A DNA stretch of 64,000 nucleotides, taken from contig NZ_JARFVA010000008.1 in assembly GCF_029194005.1 (NCBI RefSeq), positions 46,001 through 110,000 on the forward strand. Reading direction: 5' to 3'. Under the pieces are notes generated by a model that was given only the letters and a program-made list of their open reading frames with translations, searched no databases and had not been told where the DNA came from. This stretch comes from Flagellimonas okinawensis. GTDB lineage: Bacteria > Bacteroidota > Bacteroidia > Flavobacteriales > Flavobacteriaceae. Position numbers and translations under genes: made by a program. Shown here piece by piece: positions 1-8,763 of this stretch. Within the stretch, counting starts at the first letter, position 1; each line of letters begins with the position of its first letter.

Positions 1-211
1 TGTAGAAGCTTATAACTACTACAGAAAAACAGGATACCCTACGAATTTGGCTCCTAACTGGGAACCAAATCCAGGGCCATTCCCAAGAACTTTGTTGTAC
101 CCTCAATCTGAGGTGATCACTAATCCTAATTTGACTCAAAAAGTGGATTTGACACAGCAAGTTTTCTGGGATACCAATCCAGCATCACCTGCATTCCCAG
201 CGGCTAATTAA
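1..211 (+). CDS. SusD/RagB-family outer-membrane lipoprotein, 3' end only
   Basis: About 69 codons are open from base 3 to the TAA at 209-211; the gene begins before the window. The tail carries an Arg-x-Thr-Gly-Tyr-Pro segment, then Pro-rich Phe-Pro-Arg and Tyr-Pro stretches with Gln-Ser-Glu. This is the usual ending of SusD-like nutrient-binding lipoproteins, which sit on the cell surface over a SusC-type TonB-dependent channel. A susC gene would be expected upstream, outside the window. The next gene, a lipoprotein, starts 21 bases downstream and is probably in the same operon. Family assignment rests on a short C-terminus, so the substrate cannot be guessed. Confidence 0.72.
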   Translation, partial: VEAYNYYRKTGYPTNLAPNWEPNPGPFPRTLLYPQSEVITNPNLTQKVDLTQQVFWDTNPASPAFPAAN

Positions 212-232
212 TATTTAAAAAAATTGAAAATC

Positions 233-1114
233 ATGAAAATAATACATAAATCACTTTTGGCGACGGCATTAGCGCTAGCTGGACTCACATTTAATTCATG
301 TGAAGACGGAGACAAGGTCGTTGACGATATTTTCGACAATACCACCAGCGGTATTGTGCTAAGAACAGTGAACGTGGAATCAGACGAATTGCCAATTGGG
401 CAATCTGATTCTTACTTCGGTGTAGAATTAGAAATGCAAGACGAAGAAGATGGAGCTTTGGTAGAAAGCTTGGAAGTATACGTTTCTTTCAACGACAATA
501 CTGTTGAAGAAGGTGAAACCGATCTATCTGCTGCAGAAGTTATGGTTACTTCCATTCCAAGTTCTGAGTTTACTATTGGAGAATATGGATTCCCTAGATA
601 TTCTTACTCCATTACTCTTCCAGAAATGGCAACAGCTTTGGGTATCGACGAATCAACCGATGTTGATGGTGGAGATACTTTCTATGTTCGTTTCGAAGCT
701 GTATTGGTAGATGGTAGAAGATTCTCTAACGGTGACAACACCGATACATCTACAGGATCTTTCTTCGCATCACCATTCCTTTACATCTCTACTGTAGTTT
801 GCCCAGAGGTTCCTCCAGTTGCTGGAGATTGGACTATCGAAATGCAAGACTCTTGGGGAGATGGATGGAACGGAGCTACAATCGTAGTGGACATCGATGG
901 AACTGAAACTGTATATACTTTGGAAGATGGTGCATCCCAAACTACTACAGTAACTATTCCTGATGGAACTGAAAGTTTATCCTTTAGCTTTACTTCCGGT
1001 GATTGGGATTCGGAAATTTCTTTCCAAATCTACTCCAGCGCTGGAAACTTGAAAGCTGATATTGCTCCAGCTCCAGCAGTTGGTGAAGTTGTACTTAACT
1101 ATTGTGTTGATTAA
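233..1114 (+). CDS. Surface lipoprotein linked to SusD, with a WGDGWNG-type C-terminal module
   Basis: A 293-residue predicted lipoprotein. The frame is open upstream to a TTG at 224, but the ATG at 233 gives a clean signal: MKIIHK, a hydrophobic stretch, then lipobox FNSC with Cys23 as the lipidated residue. The mature N-terminus is acidic, as in Bacteroidota surface-export signals. Residues about 30-185 look like beta-sandwich sequence of unknown family. The last ~100 residues hold the motif DSWGDGWNGA, often seen in secreted proteins of marine Bacteroidota, and are bracketed by two Cys that could pair. Position right after a SusD gene suggests a SusE/F-like accessory ligand-binding role on the cell surface; this is inferred from context. 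No enzyme motif is visible. Confidence 0.7.
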   Translation: MKIIHKSLLATALALAGLTFNSCEDGDKVVDDIFDNTTSGIVLRTVNVESDELPIGQSDSYFGVELEMQDEEDGALVESLEVYVSFNDNTVEEGETDLSAAEVMVTSIPSSEFTIGEYGFPRYSYSITLPEMATALGIDESTDVDGGDTFYVRFEAVLVDGRRFSNGDNTDTSTGSFFASPFLYISTVVCPEVPPVAGDWTIEMQDSWGDGWNGATIVVDIDGTETVYTLEDGASQTTTVTIPDGTESLSFSFTSGDWDSEISFQIYSSAGNLKADIAPAPAVGEVVLNYCVD

Positions 1115-1140
1115 TTAACACACAATAAGAAATCAATATT

Positions 1141-1170
1141 AAAGCCGCTCCACTTGGAGCGGCTTTTTTT
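1141..1170 (+). terminator. Rho-independent terminator after the SusD-linked lipoprotein
   Basis: A perfect stem (AAAGCCGCTCC pairing with GGAGCGGCTTT) with a four-base loop, followed by a T run. It lies 27 bases after the lipoprotein stop and closes the SusCD-type operon. Confidence 0.9.
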
Positions 1171-1403
1171 ATAGAGCATATTCAATAGACTAATTGTCAA
1201 CCATTAACAAAACCCATAAAAAATCAAACCCTTATTAAAATGATAATAACAGACCTCCCTAAATAAATATATAATAAGCTATACCGTAAAAACTGCCATC
1301 AATCACAAAGTCCATGTTTTTTTTACTATTATTAAGAAAAAGCCCTTTCTTTTTTCTTACCTTTTACCCTAATTATCAATTAAATCCATTAACACTCAGT
1401 CAC

Positions 1404-2150
1404 ATGAAAAAATTTATTGTACCCTTTATACTAATTCTAACAGCACATTCTTTGTCTGCACAATATGCAGGTCAAGTTGCCGTAGGCAATGCTTCAGGAT
1501 CAGGCGTATCCAACGCCATGGTTTCCAGTGTAATTGGAGACATGAACGATCAATATGAAAGATTGTCCAAACAGACGGGCATTGATGATTTTGCCGGTTC
1601 ACCTTATACCAATGACAAATTCGTTCAGGCTCCAGTATATTACGGAGATGAGAACATGGGATCATATTACTACAGGTATAACGCCTACAACGAAGAAATC
1701 GAAATTAAAAAAACCAACCTTGAGGAAGAAAAAATAACTGCTTTGACCAAGGATAAGTCCATCAAAGTAATGGTCGGAGGTAGACCGTTGAGCTTTGCCA
1801 CTTTTATCGACAAAAAAGGAAATACGCTAAACGGCTATTTAACCACTGTTTTGGATAGTGAAAAGTACGACCTTTATAAAAGAGTCAACGTGAAATTCAC
1901 CGAGGGTCAAAAAGCACAAAATTCTTTTGTAAAAGCGGTGCCCAATAGATTCAGTCATTTTGTTGAGTACTATTACCAAGAAAAAGGTGTAAATAGAATA
2001 GATGAAGTACCTTTAAAAACCAACCAAGTGGCCAAATTGTTCAACGAACCCCTTAAATCTGAAGTTAAGGATTACATCAAAGACAATAATTTGGATGTTA
2101 AGGATGAAGCTGACCTTATCAAAGTTTTCGAATATCTCAATAGTAAATAA
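1404..2150 (+). CDS. Secreted protein of unknown function
   Basis: A 248-residue protein with a clear signal peptide (MKKFIVPFILILTAHSLSAQ, cleavage expected after Ala-Gln). The frame continues 30 codons upstream to 1314, but that extension is AT-rich low-complexity sequence ending just before the signal peptide, so the ATG at 1404 is chosen. The mature part starts with a Gly/Ala/Ser-rich segment, then an acidic and aromatic region rich in Tyr (around residues 70-95), then a Lys/Glu-rich C-terminal half. I recognise no domain and no T9SS or lipoprotein signal, so it is probably periplasmic or released. It stands alone between two terminators, so it is probably monocistronic. Confidence 0.75.
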   Translation: MKKFIVPFILILTAHSLSAQYAGQVAVGNASGSGVSNAMVSSVIGDMNDQYERLSKQTGIDDFAGSPYTNDKFVQAPVYYGDENMGSYYYRYNAYNEEIEIKKTNLEEEKITALTKDKSIKVMVGGRPLSFATFIDKKGNTLNGYLTTVLDSEKYDLYKRVNVKFTEGQKAQNSFVKAVPNRFSHFVEYYYQEKGVNRIDEVPLKTNQVAKLFNEPLKSEVKDYIKDNNLDVKDEADLIKVFEYLNSK

Positions 2151-2180
2151 AAGGGGTATTAAAACATAAAATATAATTTA

Positions 2181-2210
2181 AAAGGGCATTTGAGTAAATG
2201 CCCTTTTTTT
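2181..2210 (+). terminator. Rho-independent terminator
   Basis: The stem AAAGGGCATTT pairs with AAATGCCCTTT around a GAGT loop and is followed by seven T. It is placed 30 bases after the stop of the secreted protein and before rlmB. Confidence 0.9.
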
Positions 2211-2293
2211 ATGCCCAAAAATAAATTAGACCTATTTCCCTGTTTGATGAACTTCTTTGTTGATATTTGCAGTTTAAAGGAAGTTAGGATACC

Positions 2294-3028
2294 ATGAACA
2301 GTCAAATCTATGGAATAAGGGCAGTATTGGAGGCTATAAATGCCGAACAACCCATTAACAAGATTTTTATTCAAAAAGGTCTCAAAGGAGACCTATACAA
2401 GGAATTGGAATCCTCTGTACGCAAGGGAGGCATAAGCCTGTCTTACGTGCCCATAGAAAAACTGAACCGTCTTACCAGGAATAGCAACCATCAAGGAGTA
2501 GTTGCCCAAATTTCACCAGTTCAATTTCACCAGTTCGAAGCATTGGTAGAACAAGTATTATCCAAAGAAACCTTACCCCTTTTCCTTATGCTGGATGGTG
2601 TTTCCGATGTAAGGAACTTCGGCGCCATTATTAGAACTGCTGAATGCTGCGGGGTCCATGGCATAATTGTTCCAAAAAACGGGGCAGCACCGATTACCGA
2701 TGATACGGTAAAAACTTCCGCTGGCGCAGCTTTTAATGTACCTATAGCCAAAGTGGACCATTTAAAGGATGCCATTTTTTACCTTCAATCTTCCGGTATT
2801 GTGGTTACCGGTGCCACGGAAAAAGCAGAAGATGAGATATATGGTGTGGACTTTAACCAACCAACGGCCATAATAATGGGCTCCGAGGAAAAAGGTATTT
2901 CCCCCTCCACCCTGAATATCATAGACCACCAAGCGAAATTACCCTTAATGGGAAAAATTGGGTCGTTAAATGTTTCTGTGGCCTGCGGTGTATTTCTGTA
3001 CGAAGTGGTGCGACAACGAAAAGGATAG
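2294..3028 (+). CDS. rlmB: 23S rRNA (guanosine-2'-O-)methyltransferase, RlmB/TrmH family
   Basis: A 244-residue SpoU/TrmH-class (SPOUT) methyltransferase that uses SAM to methylate a ribose 2'-O in rRNA. The N-terminal substrate-binding domain (1-75) starts with the typical IYGIRAVLEA. All three SPOUT motifs are present: motif 1 near 105-118 (NFGAIIRTAECCG), motif 2 near 195-203 (MGSEEKGIS) and motif 3 near 217-230 (LPLMGKIGSLNVSVA), which form the knotted SAM pocket. Length matches RlmB. It is convergent with the rhomboid gene, whose stop lies 3 bases away. The exact target nucleotide is inferred from the family. Confidence 0.9.
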   Translation: MNSQIYGIRAVLEAINAEQPINKIFIQKGLKGDLYKELESSVRKGGISLSYVPIEKLNRLTRNSNHQGVVAQISPVQFHQFEALVEQVLSKETLPLFLMLDGVSDVRNFGAIIRTAECCGVHGIIVPKNGAAPITDDTVKTSAGAAFNVPIAKVDHLKDAIFYLQSSGIVVTGATEKAEDEIYGVDFNQPTAIIMGSEEKGISPSTLNIIDHQAKLPLMGKIGSLNVSVACGVFLYEVVRQRKG

Positions 3029-3031
3029 GGA

Positions 3032-3754
3032 TCAATCCTTTTCTGATTTTTTATAATGGTATCTGATTTCAATGTTCTGACCATCTTCCCCAACATTGCT
3101 CTCGATAAAATTACCTTGTTCATCAAAATGTTGTAAAAAGGGATCCTCTTCCTCCCTATAATCATCCCGTTCCCAATCGTATTTACGAACCTCTGGCACT
3201 TTTACTTTAGTAATCAAAGCCAATACCAAACCAGTTGCAAAACCAGACAGATGGCCTTCCCATGAAATTCCATCCTTAACCGGAAAAATATACCAGATCA
3301 TACTTCCATAAATAAAGACCACAATAAGCGAAAGAGCTACCAATCGGTAATTTTTGGCTAAAATTCCTTTAAAAAATATGAAGCTGGCCAGTAGATAAAT
3401 AACACCACTGGCACCAATATGATAAGATGGCCTTGCTATTATCCAGGTCAGTAAACCGGAAACAAGTGTGCCAAAAATCAGCACTCGTAGAGCAGCACTT
3501 CGATAAAAGTAGAATAGAAATGCCATTAAAACAGCTAAGGGAATTGTGTTATTGTACAAGTGAGCGACCGACCCGTGGATAAACGGACTGAACAACACTC
3601 CCTTTAACCCTGATAGCTTTCGTGGATAAATGCCGTAGTCATTTAGGTTGACACCGAATTTTACTTCGACCCAAAAAACAATCCATATGGTCAAAATCGC
3701 CATTAAAGGCGCTATTACAACAGTATTGGAAAGTTTAAATGAATTAGAATACAT
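3032..3754 (-). CDS. Rhomboid-family intramembrane serine protease
   Basis: A 240-residue polytopic protein of about six membrane segments. The catalytic Ser is in HIGASG (Ser116) and the partner His in WEGHLSG (His168); a His-x3-Asn pair near residues 65-69 fits the oxyanion-side motif of rhomboids. The C-terminal 50 residues form a soluble acidic cytoplasmic tail with no recognised domain. Rhomboids cut single-pass membrane proteins inside the bilayer; the substrate here is unknown. The gene is convergent with rlmB and diverges from rarA. Confidence 0.88.
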   Translation of the reverse strand: MYSNSFKLSNTVVIAPLMAILTIWIVFWVEVKFGVNLNDYGIYPRKLSGLKGVLFSPFIHGSVAHLYNNTIPLAVLMAFLFYFYRSAALRVLIFGTLVSGLLTWIIARPSYHIGASGVIYLLASFIFFKGILAKNYRLVALSLIVVFIYGSMIWYIFPVKDGISWEGHLSGFATGLVLALITKVKVPEVRKYDWERDDYREEEDPFLQHFDEQGNFIESNVGEDGQNIEIRYHYKKSEKD

Positions 3755-3873
3755 ATGCTCACAAAATCAAACATCTCGCCATAAGCCTGAATATAAACAA
3801 ATTGTCAGGTTAAGACGTAAAACCTTTCTAATACAAGAACAATAGACCATCAAATTTATTTTATTTTTGACCT

Positions 3874-5151
3874 ATGAACGAACCCTTGGCAGAACGGATA
3901 CGTCCAAAAACACTGGATGACTACATCAGTCAGCAACACTTGGTGGGTAAGCAAGGTGCTTTGACCAACCAAATTAAAAGCGGTATTATCCCTTCGCTTA
4001 TTCTCTGGGGACCTCCTGGTACCGGAAAAACTACCTTGGCCAATATAATTGCCACGGAGAGCCAACGTCCCTTTTACACCTTGAGTGCCATTAGTAGTGG
4101 TGTTAAGGATGTTCGGGAAGTAATAGACAAGGCTAAGCAAAGTGGTGGTTTGTTCACATCCAAAAACCCCATTCTTTTTATTGACGAGATTCACCGGTTT
4201 AGCAAATCGCAACAAGATTCGTTGCTCGGCGCCGTGGAAAAAGGATGGGTTACACTTGTTGGCGCAACTACCGAGAACCCAAGTTTTGAGGTAATCCCGG
4301 CACTTTTGTCCAGATGCCAAGTCTACACTTTAAATTCCTTTGGAAAGGATGACCTTGTGGCCCTATTGGAGCGCGCTATAGAAACCGACACCTATCTTTC
4401 GAAAAAGGACATCGAACTAAAGGAAACAGATGCCTTATTGCGTTTATCTGGAGGGGATGGGAGGAAGTTGCTCAACATCTTCGAACTGATCGTTAATTCA
4501 GAACCAAATGGAAAAATTGTCATAACAAATGACCTTGTACTCAACAAGGTCCAAAGCAATACAGTTCGTTATGATAAAACAGGGGAACAACACTATGATA
4601 TTATTTCCGCTTTTATTAAAAGTGTTCGTGGAAGCGACCCCAATGCCGCTGTTTACTGGTTGGCCCGGATGATTGAAGGAGGTGAGGATGTAAAGTTCAT
4701 TGCTCGCAGAATGATGATTTTGGCATCGGAAGATATTGGAAATGCCAATCCAACCGCACTTGTAATAGCCAATACCACGTTCCAATCGGTGACAACTATA
4801 GGATACCCCGAGGCACGAATTATTTTAAGCCAATGCGCTACGTACTTGGCAAGTTCACCTAAAAGTAACGCCAGCTACATGGCCATTAACGAGGCACAGC
4901 AAAAAGTACGTCAAACTGGAGACTTATCTGTACCAATTCCCCTGAGGAACGCTCCAACCAAACTGATGAAGGATTTGGGGTATGGAAAAGGGTATGCCTA
5001 CGCCCATGACTACCAAAACAATTTTGTGGATTTTGAATTTCTTCCCGAAGAAATTAAAGGCACTTCATTTTATCGACCGGGGAACAATCCAAGAGAAAAC
5101 GCCATGAAAGACTTTTTAAAGAAAAGATGGAAGGACAAGTATGATTTCTAA
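3874..5151 (+). CDS. rarA: Replication-associated recombination protein RarA (MgsA), AAA+ ATPase
   Basis: A 425-residue clamp-loader-like ATPase that acts at stalled replication forks. Walker A is GPPGTGKTT (46-54) and Walker B LFIDEIHRF (about 101-109); sensor 1 is in GATTENPSFE and the arginine finger region in LLSRCQ. The C-terminal half has the MgsA-type tetramerisation region (KSVRGSDPNAAVYWLARM, DIGNANP). Length and order are canonical. The last 4 bases overlap the end of the convergent gene at 5148. A TAnnTTTG-like box sits only 4 bases before the ATG, which would imply an almost leaderless message if real. Confidence 0.95.
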   Translation: MNEPLAERIRPKTLDDYISQQHLVGKQGALTNQIKSGIIPSLILWGPPGTGKTTLANIIATESQRPFYTLSAISSGVKDVREVIDKAKQSGGLFTSKNPILFIDEIHRFSKSQQDSLLGAVEKGWVTLVGATTENPSFEVIPALLSRCQVYTLNSFGKDDLVALLERAIETDTYLSKKDIELKETDALLRLSGGDGRKLLNIFELIVNSEPNGKIVITNDLVLNKVQSNTVRYDKTGEQHYDIISAFIKSVRGSDPNAAVYWLARMIEGGEDVKFIARRMMILASEDIGNANPTALVIANTTFQSVTTIGYPEARIILSQCATYLASSPKSNASYMAINEAQQKVRQTGDLSVPIPLRNAPTKLMKDLGYGKGYAYAHDYQNNFVDFEFLPEEIKGTSFYRPGNNPRENAMKDFLKKRWKDKYDF

Positions 5152-5999
5152 AACTTGATGTTCAGCTCTTTTTGGACCTTCTCACCGTTTTCCGAGTACT
5201 CCAACAACCATTTTCCATCCTTTTCAAAGACAACGGCATTGTGCCCCTGAAAATCAGTCATAAAAACGTTTTCCATTGAAGTTTCTTCCAGTTTAAGGAC
5301 AACTTTGGGGGTACTATCCACTAACTGATAGCCGTTTGCCGTTGGTTGGGCGTATAAAAGGTCGGATGGAACCTGCGTGTTTAATGCTTCTTTATTCTCA
5401 CCCTGAACAATATTGGTCGGTTTTGGCTCGACACTCTTATAAACCTGTTCCTCTTTGGTAGCTTTCTGTTCCAGCACATGTTCTTTGGTCGCTTCGTCAA
5501 CCTTTTTTACATCATCTTTAAAACTGATGACAACTGTTGCCGGTTCTTCAACTTCCTCTTCTTTTGGTTCGGGTTCGTAGGTGTATTTCATACCAGCAAA
5601 AGAAACAAATGCATTTTGAAGGGCCTCTCGATAAGACTTGTCATACTCCTTGGACTTGCTTGTCCCCTCTTCCGATCTAAATATTTCGAGGTTGTTACAA
5701 TCCTTTAAAGTAATGATCACTTTTGTGGTAAACAAAGAAGAGGTATCAATAATATCAGCAACCAGCCCCAAACATCTTTCATTGGCCAAATCCTTGGGCA
5801 AAGCATCATCGTAGACCGCATTGAACCCATTTTCCGTGAAATAATATTTCATTAAAGTACTGGACTGGTACTTGTTCGTAGCATCAAATGCTTCAAATCT
5901 CTTAGGGACAATTATATATTTATAACTGTTCAGTTGTGCGTTCACACCATTGGTGAACACTATTAAAAAAAGTAATATGTACAATACGTTAGACCTCAT
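5148..5999 (-). CDS. Secreted protein of unknown function (third gene of an envelope set)
   Basis: A 283-residue protein with a signal peptide (MRSNVLYILLFLIVFTNGVNAQ). Residues 23-140 form a compact domain with the pattern YKYIIVPKRFEAF and FTENGFNAVYDDALP, reminiscent of Bacteroidota periplasmic proteins that handle a stress or lipoprotein domain, but I cannot name it. A Glu/Pro/Lys-rich linker follows (about 143-200), and a small C-terminal domain ends with a beta-rich DGKWLLEYSENGE segment. It lies 12 bases after the DUF5723-type barrel gene and is probably co-transcribed with it and with the lipoprotein gene before that. Function unknown. Confidence 0.75.
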   Translation of the reverse strand: MRSNVLYILLFLIVFTNGVNAQLNSYKYIIVPKRFEAFDATNKYQSSTLMKYYFTENGFNAVYDDALPKDLANERCLGLVADIIDTSSLFTTKVIITLKDCNNLEIFRSEEGTSKSKEYDKSYREALQNAFVSFAGMKYTYEPEPKEEEVEEPATVVISFKDDVKKVDEATKEHVLEQKATKEEQVYKSVEPKPTNIVQGENKEALNTQVPSDLLYAQPTANGYQLVDSTPKVVLKLEETSMENVFMTDFQGHNAVVFEKDGKWLLEYSENGEKVQKELNIKF

Positions 6000-6011
6000 A
6001 TCGATGGATAA

Positions 6012-7469
6012 TCAATTATCGTTCCAAGATATGATATTAAATCCGAACTGTAAAGAAGCATAATGACTGTCGGCAATATTGGAATAACTCAGAAGGTTAT
6101 CGGCCAACACATAAAAATTTACTGGGCCTAACTGAAGATTGGCACCCAAGCCTACATTGGTAATAGAATACTTATCAATGGTGTAGGTCCCTTTTAAAGA
6201 TAATGTCCTACCAAACCTTCTTTGGTAAAATCCGGTCAAAGCAGCTTGCACACCTTTGGGTCTTTTGAGCATAAATAATTGTCCGCCAATACTGTTTCTA
6301 TAATAATCGCGATTTGTTCCACCTCCAGAATTTACCCCACAGCCGCAATTATCGAACACAGGGTTTCCTCCTTCTCCAAAATCATAACGAATGGAACCGT
6401 ACACCTTTACCGGTCTCCAAGAAATGTAACCGGATTGGTTTTCTCCATGTGGCAGAGCGGCATCGATCTCATCCAATAATTCTTGCCATAGATCATTGTT
6501 TACGTTATTAATATCCTGAGGCAGAAACACGGAAATCCCATCTGTGGTAGTACTTCCGCTAAAAGTATAATTCCAGACGTCTTTGGAGTTGCTGATAAAC
6601 CCAAGATCCAATATACTTCCTGTAATCGTTGTTTGTGGGTTAAGCTCATAACTGAATCCAAAATCCAGGCCCAGGCCTAGATTCCCACCAAAAAGCACTC
6701 TTTCCGTGAATAGACTTGTCACATCCTTTTGGGTGGTTCCGGTATCTTCTTCAACAATATCATAAAACCCTCTTACCCCTGCTGTCTGAAGTTGCATATC
6801 GGCATTAATTGTACTTTCGTAAACATTGTTTTGGCCCGGGGTGGTAACAAAAGAACCTGAATTGTTGATGGATTGGAACTGGAAGATACTGGAGTAGATT
6901 TTTGCCCTGGCACCCACTGTCAGTGCAGCACTTACTTTTCGGTTTATGCCAAAGTGAAAGACATTCACCATTTCACCTCGAAGATTTAAATCGCCAAGGT
7001 CAAAACTCCTCCCAATATTATTGCCTCCATTCCCTTCAAAAGCCAAAATGGCCAAGTCTTTGGGCCAATAGGAAATAACATCCATTTCTCCGTACATTCC
7101 AAAGGAATAGTAGTCATCTGGTCTGTTCTTGCCCCTGAAGCCCACAGTAAATCCTTCTATTTGGCTAGTGGTGCTAAAATCGTCCCTATCCCCCATTACA
7201 GCCAACAATCGATCTTGTACCTTGGTCGTAAAATCCACACCATCATTGGCAAATAAATCATTCACGGTTACCCCGCTTGTAGCACCTTGAAAGGATAATC
7301 CGGACAACACAGGAATCCCTGCATACCATTTTTGTGACGTCTTCACCCCCGGATTGACCATCAAGGATTGCGGAATCTCATAAAAGTCGTATAGCAGCTC
7401 CTTGTTTTGAGCAAAAACGGACATACTACAAAACAGAACGAGAAATAAAAACTTTGCTACTATCCTCAT
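6012..7469 (-). CDS. DUF5723-family predicted outer-membrane beta-barrel protein
   Basis: A 485-residue protein with signal peptide MRIVAKFLFLVLFCSMSVFAQ followed by alternating beta-strand sequence and the early pattern PQSLMVNPGVKTSQKWYAGIP. This is typical of DUF5723-type porin-like barrels of Bacteroidota. A short Cys/Gly segment (DNCGCGVNSGGG) near residue 375 sits in what would be a surface loop. The C-terminus ends in strand-like sequence. Its start overlaps the upstream lipoprotein stop by 4 bases (ATGA type), so translation is probably coupled. Function of the family is not established; an envelope or surface-export role is only a guess. Confidence 0.78.
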   Translation of the reverse strand: MRIVAKFLFLVLFCSMSVFAQNKELLYDFYEIPQSLMVNPGVKTSQKWYAGIPVLSGLSFQGATSGVTVNDLFANDGVDFTTKVQDRLLAVMGDRDDFSTTSQIEGFTVGFRGKNRPDDYYSFGMYGEMDVISYWPKDLAILAFEGNGGNNIGRSFDLGDLNLRGEMVNVFHFGINRKVSAALTVGARAKIYSSIFQFQSINNSGSFVTTPGQNNVYESTINADMQLQTAGVRGFYDIVEEDTGTTQKDVTSLFTERVLFGGNLGLGLDFGFSYELNPQTTITGSILDLGFISNSKDVWNYTFSGSTTTDGISVFLPQDINNVNNDLWQELLDEIDAALPHGENQSGYISWRPVKVYGSIRYDFGEGGNPVFDNCGCGVNSGGGTNRDYYRNSIGGQLFMLKRPKGVQAALTGFYQRRFGRTLSLKGTYTIDKYSITNVGLGANLQLGPVNFYVLADNLLSYSNIADSHYASLQFGFNIISWNDN

Positions 7470-8017
7470 TGTAGTTGAAATAAGAATTCTGCTCCTGATC
7501 GCAATATTATTTTTGGATTTTCTGCTGGCGAAACGCTATTGGCATCACTTAAGTTTGTCGCGGACACCCTTAAACTTGATGTATTTGTAAGTATCTGCAA
7601 GCGCTTGCCTCCCGGGCCATAAAAAACCTCCCTGACCACGGTATCCGTAGGACCTGCTTCAATATCAAAAGTTTCCACGTCCAATATATTTCCGGAGTCA
7701 TCTATAAAACCGATGATAACCCTTAGCTGCTTGCTCGTGGAATTGTCTATTTCGTAGGTAATGGTCCCCTCCAATAAATTATCGGCCACATAGGTCTCAT
7801 TAAAAGCATTGAAGTTTGTTTCCTGATAATAAAATGTATTGAGCGAACCTGCGGAATTAATGGTAGCCTCATCGGATTCCAGATAAAATAGTCCAGAGGC
7901 CAAAGTTGGGGTGACCTGTAAATCGTTGATTTGATCAAAATCTTGTTCTTCCGTACATGCAAGGGCAAAAAGCAACATTACCGCCATTGCAAAAACGGTC
8001 TGGGGAAATCTTTTCAT
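7466..8017 (-). CDS. Small lipoprotein of unknown function (first gene of an envelope set)
   Basis: A 183-residue protein if started at the ATG at 8017; ATG 8029 and a TTG at 8035 are alternatives. The 8017 start gives a compact signal, MKRFPQTVF, a hydrophobic run, then lipobox ALAC, with an acidic mature start (TEEQDFDQ). The rest is beta-rich, with ITYEIDNSTSKQLRVIIGF and a C-terminal ILRSGAEFLFQL. No family is recognised. The stop overlaps the next gene, a DUF5723-type barrel, by 4 bases, so the two proteins probably work together in the outer membrane. Confidence 0.75.
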   Translation of the reverse strand: MKRFPQTVFAMAVMLLFALACTEEQDFDQINDLQVTPTLASGLFYLESDEATINSAGSLNTFYYQETNFNAFNETYVADNLLEGTITYEIDNSTSKQLRVIIGFIDDSGNILDVETFDIEAGPTDTVVREVFYGPGGKRLQILTNTSSLRVSATNLSDANSVSPAENPKIILRSGAEFLFQLQ

Positions 8018-8073
8018 AGCCAAAAACATTTTCAAGTGTCCGTATTATAGGGTATGCAACTCTTAATATAACT

Positions 8074-8763
8074 CTATAAAATGTTTTTTATTTCAATAAG
8101 GTCATCAATCATTACGCACTCACCATGATTTGAATCTTTATGGAAATTATAGTGGAGCACCTGCATGCCCATAGCTTTTGCGCCAAGAATATCGGCTTCC
8201 AGGTTATCCCCAATCATCAATGAGTTTTTGGGTGCTACTTGGGCCATATCCAAAGCCATTTCAAAAATATACGGATGTGGCTTTTTTACACCGGCCATCT
8301 CCGAATTCACCACTTTTTGGAAATATTGATGGATACTACTGCCACGAAGTTTTTTCTCCTGTACTTCTTGAAAACCGTTGGTTATAATATGGAGCCGGTA
8401 TTTTGGAAAAAGATATTCCAAAACCTGCACAGCATTGGGCAGCAGATGTGTAAAGGATGAAAGATAGGCGATATAATCGTGTGCCAACACATCAATAACC
8501 TCATCCGACACTTCTGCCTTAAGGGCATCAAAAGTTTTTCTTAATCGTTGATAACGTAGCTCTGATTTGGTAATCCCGTTTTCTCTATACAAGGCCCACA
8601 TCTGAAAATTAATGGGCGCATATACTTCTAAAAATGATTCCAAATTGACATCCACCTTGTTATCTGCCAATATTTTGGCAAAGGTGAGGGCCGAGTTTTT
8701 CTCAAAATCCCACAAGGTGTGGTCCAAATCAAAAAAGACATCGGTTACTTCGTGCTCAAACAT
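8074..8763 (-). CDS. yjjG: HAD phosphatase, YjjG-type noncanonical pyrimidine nucleotidase
   Basis: A 229-residue HAD-superfamily hydrolase. Motif I is FFDLDHTLWDFE with the nucleophile and acid/base Asp pair near residues 12-14; motif II is the Thr of IITNGF; motif III is the Lys in GVKKPHP; motif IV is MIGDNLEADILGA. The TLWDFE and NGF signatures fit the YjjG branch, which dephosphorylates noncanonical pyrimidine nucleoside monophosphates and so cleans the nucleotide pool. The start overlaps the end of the upstream deacetylase-like gene by 8 bases. Substrate range is inferred from the family. Confidence 0.87.
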   Translation of the reverse strand: MFEHEVTDVFFDLDHTLWDFEKNSALTFAKILADNKVDVNLESFLEVYAPINFQMWALYRENGITKSELRYQRLRKTFDALKAEVSDEVIDVLAHDYIAYLSSFTHLLPNAVQVLEYLFPKYRLHIITNGFQEVQEKKLRGSSIHQYFQKVVNSEMAGVKKPHPYIFEMALDMAQVAPKNSLMIGDNLEADILGAKAMGMQVLHYNFHKDSNHGECVMIDDLIEIKNIL

